Part shown: positions 1-8,210 of the stretch, piece by piece
How the letters are laid out: each line of letters starts with the position of its first letter
How positions within the stretch are numbered: position 1 is the first letter of the stretch
Program-made: the position numbers and the translations under genes
Source of the DNA: a virus
Strand: one strand, 5' to 3'
DNA: 58,550 bases
IMG/VR virus record: IMGVR_UViG_3300007513_000047
Coordinates: 1-58,550 of that record
Notes under the pieces: generated by a model
What the model saw: the letters and a program-made list of their open reading frames with translations, nothing else
Databases searched by the model: none
Told to the model about the DNA's origin: nothing

Positions 1-713
1 ATGTTTGCATCTATTCTCTCTGCAATTCTTTCTTCACTCATTTCCATAGTGATATACAATACATTCTTATTCTGCATCAAAGAACTTGACGCCATATGAC
101 ACATGAATAATGATTTACCAACACCTGTTCCTGCAAGACATATGTTTAATGTCTTATTTGGCAGACCACCTTTTGTAATCTTATTAAAGTATTCTAAATC
201 AAAAGGTAATTTCTCTTCTTCATGCGTATAGAAATCATGTCTTTGTTCTGCATCTTCGAGTTGGTCATGACCAATGTGTTGGTCAAAAGACACGGAAAGG
301 GCATCCTTTAATAACTCTGGTATTTCGCCGGTCGACCTTTGAGATTTTTTATCTAAGACTTCAATAGAATCCATAACTGCAATATAGATTGCTCTATCTT
401 TGCACCAAGATTCTGTTTCATCAATAAGCCATTCTATAGGTGTTTCATCTTTAGGCATCGAGCCCAACAACTCTTTGGATCCTTTGACTACATTCTCTGA
501 CTCAGAGGTGATGTTGTCTAGGTTAATGAGAAGTGCTTCGAGTGTTGGGCTCTTAGTATACTTATCGAAATAATGTGTAATTTCTTTGTATACCAATTGC
601 TCTGATGAATCGGCAAAATACTCAGGTTTTAGGAAAGGAATTACTTTCCGTGAAAACTCGTCATTCTGTATCAGATTCTTGAGTATCGTCTGTTCTATTC
701 TCGTTGTTTCCAT
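1..713 (-). CDS. gp41: Replicative DNA helicase gp41 (DnaB-like), N-terminal part
   Basis: This is the 5' part of a helicase gene that runs off the left edge; 237 codons are visible and the frame is open to base 1. The reading frame begins with METTRIEQ and reaches a Walker A motif, AGTGVGKS, at about residues 194-201. The stretch after it ([11 protein letters not shown], then ITMEMSEE) is typical of the gp41/DnaB RecA-like core. In T4, gp41 is the hexameric 5'-3' helicase that works with primase gp61 at the fork. The first 53 bases overlap the 3' end of uvsX, so the two genes are probably translated from one message. The C-terminal half of the helicase core lies outside the window. Confidence 0.93.
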   Translation of the reverse strand, partial: METTRIEQTILKNLIQNDEFSRKVIPFLKPEYFADSSEQLVYKEITHYFDKYTKSPTLEALLINLDNITSESENVVKGSKELLGSMPKDETPIEWLIDETESWCKDRAIYIAVMDSIEVLDKKSQRSTGEIPELLKDALSVSFDQHIGHDQLEDAEQRHDFYTHEEEKLPFDLEYFNKITKGGLPNKTLNICLAGTGVGKSLFMCHMASSSLMQNKNVLYITMEMSEERIAERIDAN

Positions 714-1716
714 ATTTAAAATATTGATTTGCTACCTTTTCAAGTTTTTCCATTACTTCATCTGTGAAGTATTTCTCTGGATTATTATTAATCGTTTTAC
801 CAAACTCTGTTTTTCCATTTGGTAGTTTGACTCTGGTTGAAGATTTTTCAAAAACTCCACTTGCAAGTGCAAGGTCTAGTAGACCATAATATCTATCTAG
901 TCCTTTATCATATGTCAATCTGACATCGACCATTCTGTTCTCAACAGTAAGTCTTGACTTTGCGTTCTTACAATGAATGATGTTTCCTATAATCTCAGTT
1001 CCCTCTTTCTCTTTTCTTCTAGAAAGATATATGATTGAACTAGCGGCATATTTAAGTCCACTACCACCACCCATTTCTTTCTGTGGGAACATAGAACCAA
1101 TCACATCATATGTGTGGTTCGTGACTATCATAGGAACTCCTGCACGACCAAGTTTTAGAGTTAATACTCTAAATGCACCCTTTGTTATTTGGGCACGAGT
1201 CATGTCTTTAGTTTCCTTTCCTTCAGCAGTATCTTCGATTTCTTTTGTAGTTGATAACATACCAAGACTATCTAAACAAAACATCATAGGAGGTCTATCG
1301 TCTTCTGGTGTTTCTAGATATCTATCGAGAATATTGATTGCCTGATTTCTAAATTGTTGAACTGTTATTACAGGCACGATAACAACTCTGTTTGAATCTA
1401 TTCCTCTATCTTCAATCATTTGCTTACTAAGAGCAGATTCAGATTCAAAATAGATAACAGCAGCTTCAGGATTATCTTCTAAGAATTGTTTGCACATTCC
1501 TAATGCGAAGTAAGTTTTACCTGTTGCTGATTCTCCTGCGATTGCAGTAATTTTGTTTTTAGGTAACCCACCGAATAGTGAGCCACTTAATAATGCATTG
1601 AAGACATATGACCCACTGTCTACGAATGAGTCAACATCTCCAGCTGCAACACCATCTGCAACAATACCTGCGTATTCATTGCCGGATGCTTTAACTAAGT
1701 CTTTGATGAATGACAT
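661..1716 (-). CDS. uvsX: UvsX RecA-like recombinase
   Basis: A 351-residue RecA/Rad51-family recombinase. The Walker A motif GESATGKT lies at residues 61-68, a Walker B-like segment ending in FCLDSLG lies near residue 145, and the later [11 protein letters not shown] block matches the DNA-binding loop region of phage UvsX. In T4 this protein coats single-stranded DNA and drives recombination-dependent replication and repair, loaded by UvsY (present here at 38644-39087). The acidic C-terminal tail overlaps the start of gp41. A promoter lies just upstream at 1760-1788. Length is close to that of T4 UvsX (about 390). Confidence 0.95.
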   Translation of the reverse strand: MSFIKDLVKASGNEYAGIVADGVAAGDVDSFVDSGSYVFNALLSGSLFGGLPKNKITAIAGESATGKTYFALGMCKQFLEDNPEAAVIYFESESALSKQMIEDRGIDSNRVVIVPVITVQQFRNQAINILDRYLETPEDDRPPMMFCLDSLGMLSTTKEIEDTAEGKETKDMTRAQITKGAFRVLTLKLGRAGVPMIVTNHTYDVIGSMFPQKEMGGGSGLKYAASSIIYLSRRKEKEGTEIIGNIIHCKNAKSRLTVENRMVDVRLTYDKGLDRYYGLLDLALASGVFEKSSTRVKLPNGKTEFGKTINNNPEKYFTDEVMEKLEKVANQYFKYGNNENRTDDTQESDTE

Positions 1717-1759
1717 ATTTCACTTCTCCATAATATAAAAGTTTTTTTATACTGTTTCC

Positions 1760-1788
1760 AGTATACTACTTATGGTCAATTTTGTCTA
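1760..1788 (-). promoter_or_regulatory. Early-type promoter for uvsX-gp41
   Basis: On the minus strand a TAGACA -35 box (1783-1788) and a TATACT -10 box (1760-1765) are separated by 17 bases. AAGTCTC upstream of the -35 matches other early-type promoters in this window. It overlaps the stop of the preceding small gene. Confidence 0.6.
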
Positions 1789-1984
1789 GAGACTTTTCTA
1801 AATCTTTTAGGGTATCTGTATAAAAATCTTCTTCTAGTGAATGACCTGTCCATCGTTCTTTCATCATTTCTAGAATAAGTTTCATCTGTGTTTCAAGATG
1901 AACAATGAATCCAAATATTGTGATAATCATTAAGATGTAGAATACATCCATAAGTGTTATCAGCATATTATGATCCGTTTCCAT
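1766..1984 (-). CDS. Small single-span membrane protein, unknown function
   Basis: A 72-residue protein starting METDHNM. Residues of about 7-30 form one hydrophobic membrane span (LITLMDVFYILMIITIFGFIV), followed by a charged cytoplasmic-type tail rich in Lys, Glu and Asp (ending LEKSLDKIDHK). I chose the ATG at 1984 because TGGAG sits 7 bases upstream; an in-frame start seven codons earlier would lie deeper in the neighbouring nuclease gene. It overlaps the 3' end of the nuclease gene, so the pair is probably cotranslated. No family recognised. Confidence 0.65.
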   Translation of the reverse strand: METDHNMLITLMDVFYILMIITIFGFIVHLETQMKLILEMMKERWTGHSLEEDFYTDTLKDLEKSLDKIDHK

Positions 1985-2399
1985 TCTCCAACTCCACTGT
2001 CCCATTCTCTATTAAAACTTTTCTGTTGGCCATATGTTGTTTTTCAACTTCTTCTTTATTACCACCTGTGTATGCGACTGCATGATGGTCATCAATCATC
2101 TGTTGATTGATAGAATAAGAAGAAGAACCATGATATAAATTACCTAAGATTCTTCCAAACTTTCCTCTGTCATGAGAAACCATTTGGATATCTCCTTCTT
2201 CTAAGATTTTTGCGAGATGAGCTTTAGAAGCTTTACCAAATTTCTTTTCTACTAAATCACGAGTTCTAGATTCAGGTGTATCAATACCCAACATCCTAAC
2301 TCTTTGTTTTTTGTAAACCATTCCGAAACCAAGGTCTACATCAACATCAACTGTGTCTCCGTCCACGACTCTTACGACATTTACTTTATATCTATACAT
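1968..2399 (-). CDS. Staphylococcal-nuclease-like (SNase) endonuclease
   Basis: A 143-residue protein with the SNase (thermonuclease) OB-fold signature: VVDGDTVDVDVDLGFG near residues 11-26, VRMLGIDTPESR near residues 34-45, and a later HDRGKFGRILGNLY block. These place the metal-binding aspartates, the conserved Glu and the catalytic arginines as in micrococcal nuclease. The family cleaves DNA or RNA in a calcium-dependent way. There is no signal peptide, so action inside the infected cell (for example host nucleic acid breakdown) is likely; that is an inference. It overlaps iscU upstream by 8 bases. Confidence 0.85.
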   Translation of the reverse strand: MYRYKVNVVRVVDGDTVDVDVDLGFGMVYKKQRVRMLGIDTPESRTRDLVEKKFGKASKAHLAKILEEGDIQMVSHDRGKFGRILGNLYHGSSSYSINQQMIDDHHAVAYTGGNKEEVEKQHMANRKVLIENGTVELENGNGS

Positions 2400-2811
2400 A
2401 ATTGTGTTGTCTATGTTCTTTTTTATTTTCCCAATCTGTTATTGCCTGTCTTATAGAATCTTCTGCAAGAACTGAACAATGCAATTTGATTGGTGGCAAT
2501 TCAAGTGCTTTTGCTATATCTTTATCTTTGACTTGTTTTGCCTCTTCAATTGTTTTACCTTTCAGCATATCAACAAACAATGTAGATGATGCGATTGCAC
2601 TTCCACATCCATATGTTTTAAATTTAACATCAACGATTCTTTCTTTATCGTTAAGTTTAATTTGTAATCTCATTACATCTCCACATGCAGGTGCACCTGT
2701 CATGCCTGTAGCAACATTAGGGTCATTAGGATCAAAACTGCCCACCGAGTGTTTATGCGGATCATTTAGAACAGATTCAAATCTGTCTATGACCTTCTTA
2801 CTATATGCCAT
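2392..2811 (-). CDS. iscU: IscU/NifU-N iron-sulfur cluster scaffold protein
   Basis: A 139-residue, full-length IscU homologue. All active-site features of bacterial IscU are visible: C43 and D45 in GAPACGD, C69 in KTYGCGSAIAS, and C112 in LHCSVLAED. The LPPIK motif at 105-109 corresponds to the LPPVK recognition site of the HscA chaperone. The family assembles 2Fe-2S clusters on these cysteines using sulfur from IscS. No iscS, hscA or ferredoxin gene is in the window, so host partners are presumably used. It lies between gp43 and the nuclease gene. Conservation of every ligand argues for a functional auxiliary metabolic gene rather than a relic. Confidence 0.93.
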   Translation of the reverse strand: MAYSKKVIDRFESVLNDPHKHSVGSFDPNDPNVATGMTGAPACGDVMRLQIKLNDKERIVDVKFKTYGCGSAIASSTLFVDMLKGKTIEEAKQVKDKDIAKALELPPIKLHCSVLAEDSIRQAITDWENKKEHRQHNYV

Positions 2812-2832
2812 ATTAATATATTTAGTGTTTTT

Positions 2833-5340
2833 CTAACCGAAGAATGAATCTAATGATGCGGTGGGTTCTACATTCCAATCTATCAATTGAACTATGTTTT
2901 TGAGTGGTTCGACAAATGATTTATCAAACTGTAAATCATAATCTACAAATCTATGTAAGTCGAATTCTTTTGGCAATGAGTTAGTAAATGATATCACATT
3001 CTCATTAATAGGATTAGGCATAGTGAGATATGTAAAGTGTATCTTCTCACCATTTAAAATGGGTTCATATCTCTTCATAAGATTCATCTCTTTAAGTCTA
3101 TGATTAAACAACAATGAACCTCTAACATGAATTGGTGTACCCTTTGAATATATATTTGTAGTGTCTGCGTATTGAATTAAACCTCTGCACCCTCTAGGGA
3201 ACGCAACATCTTCTGGCGGTAATTCTCTAAACTCTTTTCTTGATGCCTCTACGAAATTCCATAGTTCTTGTTCTGTTCCAGTCATTACAAGTTTAATTGC
3301 TTGTTCTAATCTTCTTCTAACCCACAAAGGCGTAGACGACTTGGCAGTTTCAATACCCATGAGTTTAAGTTTTGGTTCTTCTAATCTTACACCCTCGTTA
3401 TCATGCACATTAAGAATGTATCTTTTCTTTGCAGTCCAAATACCCTTATCTGCAATAACTTCTCTGCCCATTTCCATCTTCTGTTGAAATGCGTTTACAT
3501 ACTCTGCAAGTTCTACAAACCCTTCTTCTAATACTTCTTCTATCTTATGTTCTACCTTAGATAAGAAATCGATAATCTTATCTTTATCTGTTTCTTCTGG
3601 CATAACTGCATTAACAAATTTGTCCATTGTAAGATAAATTGAATCAGTATCAATTGCGATTACATAATCTTCATTATCTGTTTTAAGTAGTTCATTAAGA
3701 TACCTATTGACTATCTTCTCTGACCATCTAATTACCAACTGGCCAGCAGTTGTAATTGCTTCTGCTAAGTCAACACTAAAGAAGGCGAACCACTGATTCG
3801 CCATAGAACCATATGCTGAGTTCAATGCAATCTTTCTTACTTGTTGATTGTTGTATGCCCTTTTGATAAGTGTATCGAGTTGTCTGATTCTTTTTGCATC
3901 AGTTGTTCTTTCTTTTTCTATCTGATACTCAATCATCTTTTTCTTCCATGCCTTTCTTTCGTCATACATGATTTCCATAATCTCAGGAAAGAAACCTTGT
4001 TTGTCTCTAGAGAACATGACACCATTAGGTGCAATAGAAGTATTCATCTTCTTACCTATCGATAAGTCCATTTCTTGATACAACATTTTATCTACTGTTG
4101 CATCTTGACGATTGCCTTTAATCATTTTCTCAGGCGAAATGTTCCACTGCATAATTAAATGTGGATATAGACTATTCAAGTCAAATGACATCACCCAATT
4201 ATGTCCACCTACAATAGGTTCTTTTACATATGCACCAACTATCTGATTGTTCTTATTCTCATTCTTCTTTTGTGGTGGTGTCTGAACACCTTGTTCTTTT
4301 AAGAAATTGTATATGATAGTTTCCCAATACTTAACCATACCAAATGTATCGATGTAATTACACTTGGCATCATATGCCATCGCCTGTGTTAAATCTAAGA
4401 AACCTAATTTCTCTTCTAGTTCTTCTACGAGAACAACATCACGAACATTGTATTCAAGATACTTTGCATAATTATTTTTGTATAAGGTGTGAAGTGAACC
4501 ATACTCTGAGTAATCTAACTTCTGTTTACCCAATTCAAAGTGAGCAATGTAATCTAACTTATATGATTCTTGATTATGAAATGTTGACCTCTTGTATAGT
4601 TCCATATAGTCAACAACATTGACACCACTTAAATCAAATATCTGAGTTCTCTGATAACCATGTTGTAAGAATTCTCTTTGAGATGATTGTCCCCATGGCG
4701 ATAACTTCTTATGTGTATCTTCACCAAACAATCTATCATATCGATTACAAAGATAAGTCATATCAAATGAATCTACATTCCAACCTGTAATGATATCAAA
4801 CCATTCTGACCTCCAATACTTCATGAAGTTCACTAATAGTTCTTGTTCGTTTTTACAGTTCACATAGACTACATCTGACTCTGTCTCCCATTCACCAATA
4901 CCAAATACGACAGTAGATTTGCCGAAAGGTTTAATTGAAATTGCGTTTACTTTTTCGATTGCCTGGTGTGGTTCTGGAAAACCATTCTCTGATTCACACT
5001 CAATATCAAGTGTGGCAATCTTTATGTGTTGTGGGTCAAAATTTATTTTGCCAGGAAATTTATCTGAGATGTAAGTATAAACATATCTATCATAACCATG
5101 AACTTCAAAACCATCTATCTTCTGATACTTGTCTTTGAATTTCTTGGCGCCTGCCATTGAGTTGAGATTAACAACTTCTAATGGACGACCATCGAGTGCC
5201 TTATAAGGGGAGGAACTTTTCTTTGATGGTATGTAAAGATTCGGTCTATACGATACAGAAAGTTTTTGTTTCTTTCCGTTCTTATAACCTATTGCAAGTA
5301 TTTTATCACGAGAACGACATACATTAGTGTAAAAATCCAT
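2833..5340 (-). CDS. gp43: DNA polymerase gp43 (family B)
   Basis: An 835-residue family B replicative polymerase. The 3'-5' exonuclease Exo I motif TLDIECESE is near residue 110; polymerase motif A (FDLNSLYP) is near 385, motif B (KIALNSAYGS) near 503 and motif C (AIDTDSIYL) near 563, followed by the AKKRYI block. All metal-binding aspartates are present. It is somewhat shorter than T4 gp43 (898). The gene is intact with no intein or intron. A promoter lies directly upstream at 5347-5375, and translation is probably controlled by RegA (19140-19547), as in T4. Confidence 0.97.
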   Translation of the reverse strand: MDFYTNVCRSRDKILAIGYKNGKKQKLSVSYRPNLYIPSKKSSSPYKALDGRPLEVVNLNSMAGAKKFKDKYQKIDGFEVHGYDRYVYTYISDKFPGKINFDPQHIKIATLDIECESENGFPEPHQAIEKVNAISIKPFGKSTVVFGIGEWETESDVVYVNCKNEQELLVNFMKYWRSEWFDIITGWNVDSFDMTYLCNRYDRLFGEDTHKKLSPWGQSSQREFLQHGYQRTQIFDLSGVNVVDYMELYKRSTFHNQESYKLDYIAHFELGKQKLDYSEYGSLHTLYKNNYAKYLEYNVRDVVLVEELEEKLGFLDLTQAMAYDAKCNYIDTFGMVKYWETIIYNFLKEQGVQTPPQKKNENKNNQIVGAYVKEPIVGGHNWVMSFDLNSLYPHLIMQWNISPEKMIKGNRQDATVDKMLYQEMDLSIGKKMNTSIAPNGVMFSRDKQGFFPEIMEIMYDERKAWKKKMIEYQIEKERTTDAKRIRQLDTLIKRAYNNQQVRKIALNSAYGSMANQWFAFFSVDLAEAITTAGQLVIRWSEKIVNRYLNELLKTDNEDYVIAIDTDSIYLTMDKFVNAVMPEETDKDKIIDFLSKVEHKIEEVLEEGFVELAEYVNAFQQKMEMGREVIADKGIWTAKKRYILNVHDNEGVRLEEPKLKLMGIETAKSSTPLWVRRRLEQAIKLVMTGTEQELWNFVEASRKEFRELPPEDVAFPRGCRGLIQYADTTNIYSKGTPIHVRGSLLFNHRLKEMNLMKRYEPILNGEKIHFTYLTMPNPINENVISFTNSLPKEFDLHRFVDYDLQFDKSFVEPLKNIVQLIDWNVEPTASLDSFFG

Positions 5341-5346
5341 AGTATA

Positions 5347-5375
5347 ATTATACTATACTATGGTCTATTCTACAA
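5347..5375 (-). promoter_or_regulatory. Early-type promoter for gp43
   Basis: Minus strand TTGTAG (5370-5375), 17-base spacer, TATAAT (5347-5352). GACCC lies just upstream of the -35. The -10 ends only six bases before the gp43 ATG, so a transcript from here would have almost no leader. Confidence 0.65.
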
Positions 5376-5598
5376 GGGTCTTTTGCTGTCTATAGTCAAA
5401 AATACTGGCAGCATTTTTGATATCGGTCCAATAAGCAATGCGTTCCAATTCTTTCTCAATTGTTGCCATTATATCTGGATGTTCTGCAACACCCACTGCA
5501 TTTTTAGTGAGAATCTCCACATTAACTTTGTGTTTCTCAATCATTGCATCTGCTTGTTTTACTTGAGCTGATAGAGCTCTATCGATAAAGTCATTCAT
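5365..5598 (-). CDS. Hypothetical protein, 77 aa
   Basis: A short, soluble, mostly helical-looking protein (MNDFIDRALSAQ... ending RQQKTLVE) with no cysteine and no membrane span. It sits tightly between the Sm-like gene upstream (3-base gap) and gp43 downstream, and its 3' end carries the gp43 promoter. No family recognised. Confidence 0.6.
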   Translation of the reverse strand: MNDFIDRALSAQVKQADAMIEKHKVNVEILTKNAVGVAEHPDIMATIEKELERIAYWTDIKNAASIFDYRQQKTLVE

Positions 5599-5601
5599 AA
5601 T

Positions 5602-5895
5602 CTATTTCCTAATTTGGCCTCTGACGCCGTGTGTATTACCTGTTGCAACTTTGAAATTAGTTTCAAGTTGAGGTTTAGCATCAAAGACTGTTTGTATCAA
5701 TTGTTTTTTTATTCTAAAAGTATATTCTTTGGCGAAAGGAATCCATGGTGCCAAATTGACTTCCATAGTTCCATCTTTCGCTTCTAAAACACATATTTGT
5801 GCATCTTGTATAGTATAGTCTCCATTATAGTGTTTGGTGACAAACCCTATTAAGACTTCACCTGTGTCTAGGCGTATGCATTTTACATCAAGCAT
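5602..5895 (-). CDS. Small Sm-like beta-barrel protein (putative)
   Basis: A 97-residue protein. Residues 1-35 (LDVKCIRLDTGEVLIGFV, then YTIQDAQICVLE) show the strand pattern of an Sm/Hfq-like fold: a nucleic-acid-type small barrel opening with a GEVLIG turn. The rest (NLAPWIPFAKEYTFRIKK) is conserved-looking but unassigned. It overlaps the lysozyme gene by 8 bases. The 171-residue protein at 36034-36549 has a similar N-terminal domain (KNGAEVVGMT), suggesting a shared fold. Function unknown; the Sm-like call is an inference from pattern only. Confidence 0.5.
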   Translation of the reverse strand: MLDVKCIRLDTGEVLIGFVTKHYNGDYTIQDAQICVLEAKDGTMEVNLAPWIPFAKEYTFRIKKQLIQTVFDAKPQLETNFKVATGNTHGVRGQIRK

Positions 5896-6340
5896 CTAAT
5901 ACCATTTCCTGTAGTTCTACTGACCTTCTACCTACTTGCCCAAACCATTTTGAATCTTCCATTTGAGCAGCCATTTCTCTCCAATCAGACTCAGAACATG
6001 CCTTGAGCATGTTTCTAAACTTTGCTAATCGGTTGGCACCCAAATTGAAACACATATTAACTAATACATGTTGCACATTCTCTGGTAGATTATCAAAATC
6101 TATGTCGTGTGCTTCACAAACATGTAATGTTTCGTCTACATGTTTATCAAAATCTACTTCATAGTATCTATCTACCACCTCTTGTGAAACTGGTGTACCT
6201 GATGGTTCACCAAATTCGTGGTCATCTTCTCTGATGAGGTGACCGACACCTAGGGTTAAGTAACCTAGTGAGTCTTCATAAACTTCTAGAACTTCTCCCT
6301 CGTGTCTTTTTATTTGTTCTTTCAAGACTTCTTTATTCAT
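5888..6340 (-). CDS. T4-type lysozyme (endolysin, GH24)
   Basis: A 150-residue muramidase. The GH24 catalytic triad is present with T4 spacing: E14 (RHEGE), D23 (YEDS) and T29 (LTLGVGH), corresponding to E11/D20/T26 of T4 gene e. The C-terminal half retains the VNMCFNLGANRLAKFRNML helix and a DSKWFGQVGRRS segment matching the substrate-binding lobe. It should hydrolyse peptidoglycan at lysis. No signal peptide is visible, so it would need a holin. Two partial overlaps (8 bases with the Sm-like gene) place it in a short operon. It could instead be virion-associated, but length and composition favour the endolysin. Confidence 0.93.
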   Translation of the reverse strand: MNKEVLKEQIKRHEGEVLEVYEDSLGYLTLGVGHLIREDDHEFGEPSGTPVSQEVVDRYYEVDFDKHVDETLHVCEAHDIDFDNLPENVQHVLVNMCFNLGANRLAKFRNMLKACSESDWREMAAQMEDSKWFGQVGRRSVELQEMVLDA

Positions 6341-6358
6341 ATTAAAGTTGGGTTATGG

Positions 6359-6535
6359 TTATTCGGATTTAGGTTCTGGATCTTGTTTTGCAACAAATGT
6401 AAATCCAGCATCTGCCTTAGCAGTTTTAAAAGTTGCTTCAGCGACTTCATTTCCATCAGCATCGATATTAGGAAAGTAATGTCCTGTTGGAGTGCCGTCA
6501 ACATCTTTAGTGAATTTGTAGTTAGCTATTGCCAT
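6359..6535 (-). CDS. Hypothetical small protein, 58 aa
   Basis: A short gene starting MAIANYKFTKDVDGTP and ending DPEPKSE. The ATG at 6535 overlaps the stop of the upstream gene by 14 bases, and TGA/ATG-type packing with neighbours supports it. Composition is soluble and acidic with an alternating pattern suggesting beta strands (KFTKDVDG, HYFPNIDADG, FKTAKADAGFTFV). No family recognised. Similar short beta-rich proteins in phages are sometimes virion decoration proteins, but nothing here proves that. Confidence 0.55.
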   Translation of the reverse strand: MAIANYKFTKDVDGTPTGHYFPNIDADGNEVAEATFKTAKADAGFTFVAKQDPEPKSE

Positions 6536-6827
6536 CTGATTTTTCCTCTCTTTTGATTTGCTCTTGGATTAACTCTACTAGAATATCACCCATGAGATTA
6601 TTTAATTCACCATTATTTAGTAATTCTTCAACCGCCTCATCAGAAGGTTCAACACCTTCTGGTAGTCTTCTGATTGTTCTTTTAAAATTCATCTGTGGTT
6701 CACCATCTACGAATTGAACATCACCATATTGATAGACTAAACCTTTCCATTCTCCAGATATCAATTCGATACCTGCATCTTTTTCATATGGATTTTCTAC
6801 AACTTGATAAACTTCTCTAAAAAGCAT
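6522..6827 (-). CDS. Hypothetical protein, 101 aa
   Basis: A soluble protein (MLFREVYQVVENPYEKDAG...). The first half is beta-rich (ISGEWKGLVYQYGDVQFV), and the second is acidic and helical (DEAVEELLNNGELNNLMGDILVELIQ). It is of the kind often conserved among marine T4-like phages without known role. It overlaps the glycosyltransferase-like gene by 11 bases upstream and the 58-residue gene downstream. Confidence 0.65.
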   Translation of the reverse strand: MLFREVYQVVENPYEKDAGIELISGEWKGLVYQYGDVQFVDGEPQMNFKRTIRRLPEGVEPSDEAVEELLNNGELNNLMGDILVELIQEQIKREEKSDGNS

Positions 6828-7803
6828 CGTTCATTCTTCTCTCAAACTCTTCATAATATTCATCTTCTGTAAGATGAACCTCTGCGTAGTTTTGTCTAGC
6901 AAGTTCTAACTTCTCTTTTCTGAAAACTTCGTCTCTTAATTGTAATGACTTTTCTAAAAACTCTTCGAAAGTATAGACTCTTTGCCACTTGTCTATTCGA
7001 TATGAGTTGGTGCAGTCATAGTTTCTCCAAACAAATGGAACAATACCTATTGCAAGTGCCTCTGGATATCTGGCTGTTGTTGCAGTTTCATCTAACCAAT
7101 TAAAACATAATGTTTCTCTACAACCCTCCAATAAAGGATAGAGTTTTCTCCAATCTTTAATCCATTTGGCTTCTCGTTGAACACCAGATGGCATTCCACC
7201 TATAAGTTGGCATGAAAGTTCACTTCTATAAATTTGACGAATGGTCTTTTCTCTATCGTGGCCATGTTTCATACGACCCCAATATCCAAAGTCATGAGTC
7301 TTAGTTGACCCAACCATTTCCGCCAAAGGGTTTTTTAGGGTGTTTATGAAGTGATACTTCATGCCGTGTATGTTACCACTAAAATCGACTTCATCGATAG
7401 TAGTGAATGATTTGATATTAATACCTTTAAATACTTCTTCTCTATATAACTCTTCTGTATCTGCCCTATCACTACAGAACATTATAACATCTTTACCTTC
7501 GAAGAAAGGTCTGATTACATCCATATGTTCGTTAGACTTCGCTAAGTCTTTTGGATTCATCTGTAGTTCACCGTGATATCTGAACTCACTATCACTTGGT
7601 ATAACAATTACATCTGCCCAATCAATAGTCTCAGGTGTTCTCTTTGGTCTTTTATTTTCAAATGATACATTATAAGTATCGTACCTATGTTGAGGATTTG
7701 CTCTCATCCATCTCACATAATTTTCAAAGAAACTATCTAATACTGTCTCTAAAGGTCCATTGTATTTCACAAATGAACGAAGTCTTGCTATAGTTATATT
7801 CAT
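6817..7803 (-). CDS. Putative glycosyltransferase (GT-B-like), 328 aa
   Basis: No single diagnostic motif, but the order of elements resembles a GT-B glycosyltransferase. The N-terminal half has Rossmann-type strands (WADVIVIPSD, KDVIMFCSDRAD). The C-terminal part holds a segment typical of sugar-nucleotide recognition (LCFNWLDETATTARYPEALAIGIVPFVWR), where a conserved Glu in PEALA contacts the nucleotide in that family. Together with the cytidylyltransferase it overlaps by 4 bases, it could make or attach an activated alcohol or sugar to DNA, a surface polymer or a virion protein. The substrate cannot be inferred. Confidence 0.55.
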   Translation of the reverse strand: MNITIARLRSFVKYNGPLETVLDSFFENYVRWMRANPQHRYDTYNVSFENKRPKRTPETIDWADVIVIPSDSEFRYHGELQMNPKDLAKSNEHMDVIRPFFEGKDVIMFCSDRADTEELYREEVFKGINIKSFTTIDEVDFSGNIHGMKYHFINTLKNPLAEMVGSTKTHDFGYWGRMKHGHDREKTIRQIYRSELSCQLIGGMPSGVQREAKWIKDWRKLYPLLEGCRETLCFNWLDETATTARYPEALAIGIVPFVWRNYDCTNSYRIDKWQRVYTFEEFLEKSLQLRDEVFRKEKLELARQNYAEVHLTEDEYYEEFERRMNDAF

Positions 7804-8210
7804 GATTGGGTTACCCTCCTTCTTAAACCACTACTTGAAAATGAATGTTTTCTATTGGTATAGTAAACTTTTATAGGCAAGTAATCTCCTGTAAAAGTTT
7901 TGTCTTTATAATCTTCACCTATAAATCTTACATCGATTGGTGTTGATTCTAGTAAATCTATCAGACTCGCTTCTGTATCATATGGTATAACTTCATCGAC
8001 ATATTGTATCGCATTAAGTTGTACGAATCTTTCGTATACAGACTGTACTGGTTTATTCTTTTCTTGCCTATCAATAGTTGGGTCAGTCTGCAACCCTACA
8101 ATTAAATGTTCACAATTCTCTCTCGCTTCTTTTAACATTACTACATGTCCTGCATGTAATAAGTCAAATGCGCCACAAGTAAATCCTTTTTTCTTTGTCA
8201 TATATCTCAC
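7800..8210 (-). CDS. Cytidylyltransferase-like nucleotidyltransferase
   Basis: A 136-residue HxGH-family nucleotidyltransferase. The N-terminal GAFDLLHAGHVVMLKEAR has the HxGH signature, and RFVQLNAIQYVDEVIPYD plus RFIGEDYKDKTFTGDYL match the glycerol-3-phosphate cytidylyltransferase (TagD) group. The C-terminal SFSSSGLRRRV replaces the usual STTxIxxR motif. The enzyme should transfer CMP to a phosphorylated alcohol or sugar, making a precursor for the adjacent glycosyltransferase-like protein (4-base overlap). The exact substrate is unknown. Confidence 0.85.
   Translation of the reverse strand: MRYMTKKKGFTCGAFDLLHAGHVVMLKEARENCEHLIVGLQTDPTIDRQEKNKPVQSVYERFVQLNAIQYVDEVIPYDTEASLIDLLESTPIDVRFIGEDYKDKTFTGDYLPIKVYYTNRKHSFSSSGLRRRVTQS

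Noticed and set aside
2833-5340. Intein or split gene in gp43
   Set aside because: Motifs A, B and C and the exonuclease motif follow in one uninterrupted frame of normal length.
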